From positions 3,952,229 through 4,016,228 of the forward strand of contig NC_031498.1 of the NCBI RefSeq assembly GCF_000237925.1: a stretch of 64,000 nucleotides of DNA, in the 5' to 3' direction. Position 1 is the stretch's first letter, and every line of letters begins with the position of its first letter. Shown in pieces: positions 60,381 through 64,000 of the stretch. The translations under genes and the position numbers were made by a program. The notes beneath the pieces were generated by a model. That model was given only the letters and a program-made list of their open reading frames with translations. It was not told the DNA's origin and ran no database searches. Origin of the DNA: Schistosoma mansoni. Taxonomy: Eukaryota > Platyhelminthes > Trematoda > Strigeidida > Schistosomatidae.

Positions 60381-60899
60381 TGCCCCCAAATGCCCTGGTA
60401 CGGCCGAGAGTGGGGAGAGTCCGCTCACCCTCTCCAAATGCTCTCACATGGCCACGCATATATAGCCTCTGCCAGGGAAGTCCTACTCACTGCCTTCTCG
60501 TGGCGGGGGTGTTGTTCATGAAAGTGAGAGGACGAAAAGCGAATGTCCGGCGCTTTAACCGGGTTGGTGGACACGGAGGGTCCACCTAGGGGAGTTGGAA
60601 AACCCTGATTCCAAACCAATGGTGCACATGGGCTCCAGTATCCTGATGGAACGAATGGCGGACGAACCTGTCATTGGTCAACGGCTACCATGGGACTGCA
60701 TCTCCTCACGATGCTCCACTGCCTTGTGGATAAGACCTTTTGGTCAAAGGCTCGGGGTGTGGCCCCCTAAGAAAACCACCTGCTTCGGTTTGGGCACCCG
60801 GGCAGTATCACAGCCCACACACACAAATAGTGTGGCGCATATGTACCTGGTGCCCTTTTGTACCAATATATATGTGTTTAAATAAATAAATAAATAAAT
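60381..60899 (+). repeat. Repeat A, full copy, plus orientation
   Basis: End-to-end match to 331-847. It runs from CCCCCAAATGCCCTGGTACG to an (AAAT)n tail after ACCAATATATATGTG. ATCAAG occurs at 60375-60380 and 60898-60903 and could be a short target-site duplication, though six bases are weak evidence. The 96-codon open frame of the other copy is also open here (60595-60885), starting at TTG. Confidence 0.75.
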
Positions 60900-61024
60900 C
60901 AAGACAAATGAAGGAGTGATAGAAGCAGACAAACAGTATCAATGGTAACATAAATGATTAGGTATAGATAACATGATTCAAGAAAGAATAAATCCGTGGG
61001 ACAAAAAGTGTAATTCAAAGTTAA

Positions 61025-61245
61025 TCATGTTAGTATAGCGGAGGTTGTGGAAGCAGCTAAATTTGTATTTTCACATAGCCATCAAATCCCAACTTAGGGG
61101 TCTGAAAGATGTGTTCGTCGCGAAGCCCAAAGGTTCGATAAGTACCAGTGCCATGGATATGCACCATCAATGAGTCCTATCCTAAAACGAAACAGCTCAC
61201 CAGTGCTTCCTGATTTTCAACGATAGTCTAATGAAATGCCATGGT
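61025..61245 (+). repeat. Decayed family B SINE, plus orientation
   Basis: AAAGGTTCGATAAGTACCAG (B-box region), ATGGATATGCACCATCAATG, AAACGAAACAGCTCACCAGTG, CGATAGTCTAATGAAATGCC. The core TCAATGA has changed at C3-G5. Confidence 0.5.
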
Positions 61246-61999
61246 GTAAAACTAAGAATTATGCCATTAATTTATTTAGTGGATTTTTAAAATTATGGTG
61301 ATATAAATACATGGAAGAAAGCTTATGCAACCTTCCTAGTTGATAGATCAAACTGAAACTTTCTGAAAAAAATATCTTTATAAATTATACTCTAATTGAG
61401 GTAATATCTTCCTGGTGTGACATCTTAGAGTGACTGATGTGATGCTGTTCAAAACGTTTTGTGAAATTCGTATAAATTTCTACTTGTACCAACTTTATGT
61501 AATAACTCGCTAGATATACACACAAGTCCACTAAACTAGTATCTTCTATCTTCAAAAAAAAGAACGACAGTAAACCAACCACTCAACGAAAAACGGCACC
61601 TAATGTCACCAAAAAATTGGATGCATAAACTTGGATCTTTAAGTATAAAACAGGAATGGTCTTTAATGAAAAAGCTTTGTGACTATCGGATATTTGTAAT
61701 GCATAAGAATAACTAGCATCTTCAGTGATGCTACCTTCTCAAAAATGAGAAAGGGAAGGTTAGAGAAAATTACCCATAAAAGTCAGTACAACTTATATAC
61801 GGGTTTCCAGTGCCGTTAGGTAAAGTTTGGAAAGTATAGAGCTAATAATACAAAAAACTGACCACTCACAGAAGTGGTGTGTATGATCGACCTCAAACAC
61901 TTTTTTCTTGTTCTGTGATTACACCCAGTGGTTGACATGATTATGAACACCAATTCAGCTTTCAAACCAGGTGACCATCAATGGTGTCAGTATGGGGTT

Positions 62000-62395
62000 G
62001 TGAAAATTGTTGAATTTCTTTGAAATCATGAACCTAAGTTAGACCACCATGTGCTCAATGGTGAGTGGCTTCGAGAGGTAATTCTCGGATTCTAGTGAGA
62101 AACCGTTAAGAGTGGAGTTGATCCATATCAGATGTGAGGCAGTTCCCCACCGAAGACAATGGGAGATGGTCGCGCAATTTCGTGGATTGGTTGAGGTTAG
62201 AAATTAACACTGTTGAATGGCGACTCAGTGGTCTAGAGATTATGCGTGCGACCGACGATCCTGGACTCGGTTCCCACGTGAGGAATCGTGGATGTGCACT
62301 ACCGACGAATTCCATACTGGGTTGAAACAGCCGTCCAGTTCTTCCAAGGTTCTAATAGTGGTCTAACTTATGTCAGTTCGTGATTTCAATGAACT
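62000..62395. repeat. Family B SINE, full plus copy with upstream spacer and a minus remnant
   Basis: A minus remnant (62000 to about 62055: AAATCATGAACC, AAGTTAGACCACCATG) is followed by spacer (ATATCAGATGTGAGGCAG, CACCGAAGACAATGGGAG) and a full plus copy: ACTCAGTGGTCTAGAGATTA (A box), GGACTCGGTTCCC (B-box region), hammerhead region with CCGACGA (U4 lost) and 3' body to 62395. The spacer is shared with 50.3 kb. Confidence 0.65.
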
Positions 62396-62796
62396 TCTAT
62401 AGTGTGTTTAACCAGGATATGTCAACCAACTGAAAACCGTTACTCTAAAAAAATGGGAAAATTTAGTGGCTGTTTAGGAAATCTATAAAAAGTTCTAATA
62501 CTTTTAAAAAATGGATGGAAAACATCATGATTCAATTCAAATATTGAAGTAATGTGAATATCATAATACGTTGTCAAAAATGATAAAATTGTATCGGAAA
62601 TACTATCTTCATTGTATGTGATACCGAATGAATCAACATTGTTTTACAGTTTCGCCATTATATAATTTTCTTCCCAACCAAGATGAATATACTGACAATA
62701 AGGCATGTAAATTTACGAGAAAATATTATAGGTTTATTAAATAAACAAAATGCCATGAAGAGAACTGAGTATTTTTTTCAAGAAACAATTACTTAC

Positions 62797-62925
62797 GAGT
62801 GTCTGTTTGAGAAATCCTTTTGTTCGTTTAAGCTTTGGCATGCCACATCGACGCGCTCGTTTATAAGTTTTTTCAATCATGGGGGTCATTCCAGGATTTT
62901 GTAATTCGCTTAGTTTAGTGAATTC
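62797..62925 (-). CDS. Visible exon 1 (basic segment, internal exon)
   Basis: Bounded by acceptor TTCAG before 62925 and donor GTAAGT after 62797. It is 129 nt, 43 codons, and only one frame is open. The peptide begins EFTKLSELQNPGMTPMIEKT and continues with the basic stretch YKRARRCGMPKLKRTKGF, ending LKQTL. It is the least low-complexity part of the gene and the best query for identifying the family. The basic stretch could be a nuclear localisation signal or a DNA/RNA-contact tail (inference). It ends in phase 0, matching the next exon at 37370. I do not recognise the domain. Confidence 0.75.
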
Positions 62926-63189
62926 CTGAAGACAGGAAAAAAAGGGAACATTCGAAAACTTCTAATGTGAATGATATTCAAAAAAAAATTCGGCAATTAA
63001 ACTTATTAATTATCTAGTTTTTTTAATATTGAGCTTTATTTGATGACAATAATAAAGCTACAATATGGATCTCAGCATCCAATATCATTTCAAACAAAAA
63101 GCTAGTCATCATATTATATCATATGATTAGTAGACAATGGATACTGTAACATTCCTACAACAATCTAACTACTAAGCTATTAACATAAT

Positions 63190-63715
63190 TAAATTTTACA
63201 GGGGGAAAGGTATAGTGTAGAAGAATTTATTGGTAACATTTATAATCGTTACACTTGTGACGTGATAAAAACCGCCAATCAGAGAGCAGCGAATTGTCGA
63301 TTGGAACAGTGATATACGAAAACCGTACGAGTAGTCTAGAGTACTTATCGGTCCTGCCTTTGCCTAGCCCAGCCGGTTAAATCCAGAACAGCCTCTGCGG
63401 TATGAATCATTATATTCCAGACACACTGAGTTTATATACTAATCAAACTGACCACATCGTACCATAAAATAGTAAATAACATGTCTACAAGATTTAGCCA
63501 AACGTGGCTATGAATGTAGGAGGCAGTAACTAATAGAATAGGGATAACTCAAGGATGGTAAATCATATAATGATAGTCTATAGGTCAAAATAAAGCTTAT
63601 AATAAGAGGGACATGAATGATTAGTTTAGTTATTTAGCAATTATATGATAAAAAATATATGCATCGCATTGGTTCATAAATAGGTCCCAAAGTTGCAATT
63701 TATTATCTTTATTGG
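63190..63715. mobile_element. Possible LTR-retrotransposon terminal-repeat fragment
   Basis: A compact, less AT-rich block unlike its surroundings, with a TATA-like stretch, AATAAA signals and mixed GC content around 63240-63420. It resembles schistosome LTR sequence from memory, but no protein region, paired repeat or target-site duplication is visible, so family and limits are uncertain. If correct it is a broken, old fragment. Confidence 0.25.
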
Positions 63716-63764
63716 GGCATAACAACACTTTAATCGAATTTCACAGTATCTGATTATATTGGTA

Positions 63765-64000
63765 TAGGGTTGTGGAAATTGTTGAGTTTTGATTAAGGTC
63801 ATGAACCGATCAATGTTAGACCACCATTGAAAACCTGGAAGCACTGGACGGCCGTTTCGTCTTAGTATGGGACTCCTCAGCAGTGCGCATCCCGCCTGCA
63901 GGATCGCAAATTGGCACTGCTGAGGAGTCTCATACTAAAACGAAACGGCCGTCCAATGACTCAAGGCTTTCAATGGTGGTCTAACACTGATCGACTGATG
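63765..64000. repeat. Head-to-head pair of family B SINEs, near-palindrome at the window edge
   Basis: 63765 to about 63895 is a minus copy and about 63905-64000 a plus copy. Both carry the hammerhead domain and the 3' body (TTTCAATGGTGGTCTAACACTG). Only about 20 bp (CCCGCCTGCAGGATCGC) separate the arms, and the tRNA-like promoter is reduced to a stub. The plus arm is cut by the end of the window. Confidence 0.75.
63841..63886 (-). ncRNA. Hammerhead ribozyme of family B SINE, best copy
   Basis: On the minus strand: stem I GCACTG/CAGTGC (six perfect pairs), core CTGAGGA (N7 = G), stem II GTCC/AGAC (three pairs next to the core and one C-A mismatch) around CATACTA, GAA, stem III ACGG/CCGT (four pairs, no loop), C17. 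Every invariant hammerhead base is present. The layout copies the Sm-alpha hammerhead, but stems I and III have a different sequence, so it is a separate family. Confidence 0.7.

Larger units (their letters stand above)
37371..62796 (-). other. Intron 1 (25 kb, may hide further exons)
   Basis: Phase-0 interval of 25.4 kb between visible exons 1 and 2. It is the richest part for repeats: LINE fragments, Sm-alpha-like SINEs (40.0, 41.5, 41.7, 44.5, 46.5, 54.1 kb), family B SINEs (42.4, 47.5, 50.2, 53.1, 59.8, 61.0, 62.0 kb), SINE D copies, an inverted-repeat element (55220-55694), the second 370-bp repeat copy and repeat A (60381-60899). I found no convincing coding exon, but a short phase-0 exon would be easy to miss. 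Stretches such as 37400-38580, 44600-46490, 51000-51900 and 56550-58000 hold no feature I recognise besides microsatellites. Confidence 0.5.
4527..62925 (-). other. Host gene model: 3' part of a large Ser/Asn/His-rich protein gene, eight exons visible
   Basis: Eight minus-strand open segments have an AG acceptor and a GT donor (the last ends in a stop). Their phases join without conflict: 0, 0, 1, 2, 1, 0, 0 at the seven junctions. Exon lengths 129, 684, 43, 1009, 170, 455, 399 and 1215 sum to 4104 nt, exactly 1368 codons including TGA. This agreement over seven independent junctions is the main evidence for one gene. The first visible exon opens with an acceptor, so the gene starts beyond the right edge. 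The composition (runs of Asn, Ser, His, Pro; basic patches such as KRARRCGMPKLKRTK and LKRRRAD) suggests a disordered nuclear protein, possibly a transcription or chromatin regulator; this is inference. Extra phase-0 exons inside the 25-kb first intron cannot be excluded. No transcript evidence is available here. Confidence 0.8.
62926..64000 (-). other. Intron upstream of visible exon 1 (partial)
   Basis: Sequence upstream of the exon 1 acceptor. It holds a possible LTR-like fragment (about 63190-63715) and a head-to-head family B SINE pair that runs to the window edge (63765-64000). No exon recognised. Confidence 0.5.

Noticed and set aside
62683-62904. Plus-strand 73-codon open frame
   Set aside because: It overlaps visible exon 1 on the opposite strand, which has good splice sites and phase agreement.
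1-64000. CRISPR arrays, bacterial operons, rRNA genes
   Set aside because: None seen; the sequence is eukaryotic and the repeats are dispersed, not regularly spaced.

Overview
This window looks like genomic DNA of a blood fluke (genus Schistosoma). The signs are AT-rich, intron-rich sequence, a copy of the schistosome hammerhead-ribozyme SINE type known as Sm-alpha, an RTE-type LINE close to full length, CR1-like LINE debris, and dense tRNA-derived SINEs. I cannot tell the species from sequence alone.

One host gene accounts for all the host coding sequence I can support. It lies on the minus strand and I can follow eight exons: 62797-62925, 36687-37370, 30964-31006, 24245-25253, 20063-20232, 8184-8638, 7095-7493 and 4527-5741. 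Every splice site is GT-AG, all seven intron phases agree, and the joined reading frame is 4104 nt (1367 residues plus stop). The 5' end lies beyond the right edge. The product is a His/Asn/Ser/Pro-rich, mostly disordered protein with basic, nuclear-localisation-like segments. I do not recognise the family; a nuclear regulatory role is only a guess.

The introns are full of repeats. Intron 5 (8639-20062) holds the full-length RTE element (16421-19613), flanked by a 12-bp target-site duplication. A broken CR1-like LINE lies at 20490-21360. Six 3'-end fragments of a third LINE type with (ACTG)n tails are scattered from 28 to 60 kb. A ~520-bp repeat (repeat A) with an (AAAT)n tail is present as two full copies near the two ends of the window. 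A 370-bp sequence is duplicated at 27.7 and 54.4 kb.

The most interesting layer is small RNA-like repeats with hammerhead ribozyme cores. I see the core CUGANGA - stem II - GAA - self-complementary stem III - C in four different repeat families: the Sm-alpha-like SINE (best copy 46523-46567), a second tRNA-derived SINE here called family B (best copy 63841-63886), an element at 55220-55694 with ~105-bp terminal inverted repeats that carries the core in both repeats, and a weaker case at 1843-1889. In all four the stem III strands join with no loop. Both SINE families also occur repeatedly as head-to-head pairs (42.4, 46.5, 50.2, 53.1, 54.1, 62.0, 63.8 kb), and two of the family B pairs share the same central spacer. 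This suggests the inverted dimer itself is a mobile or recurrent form.
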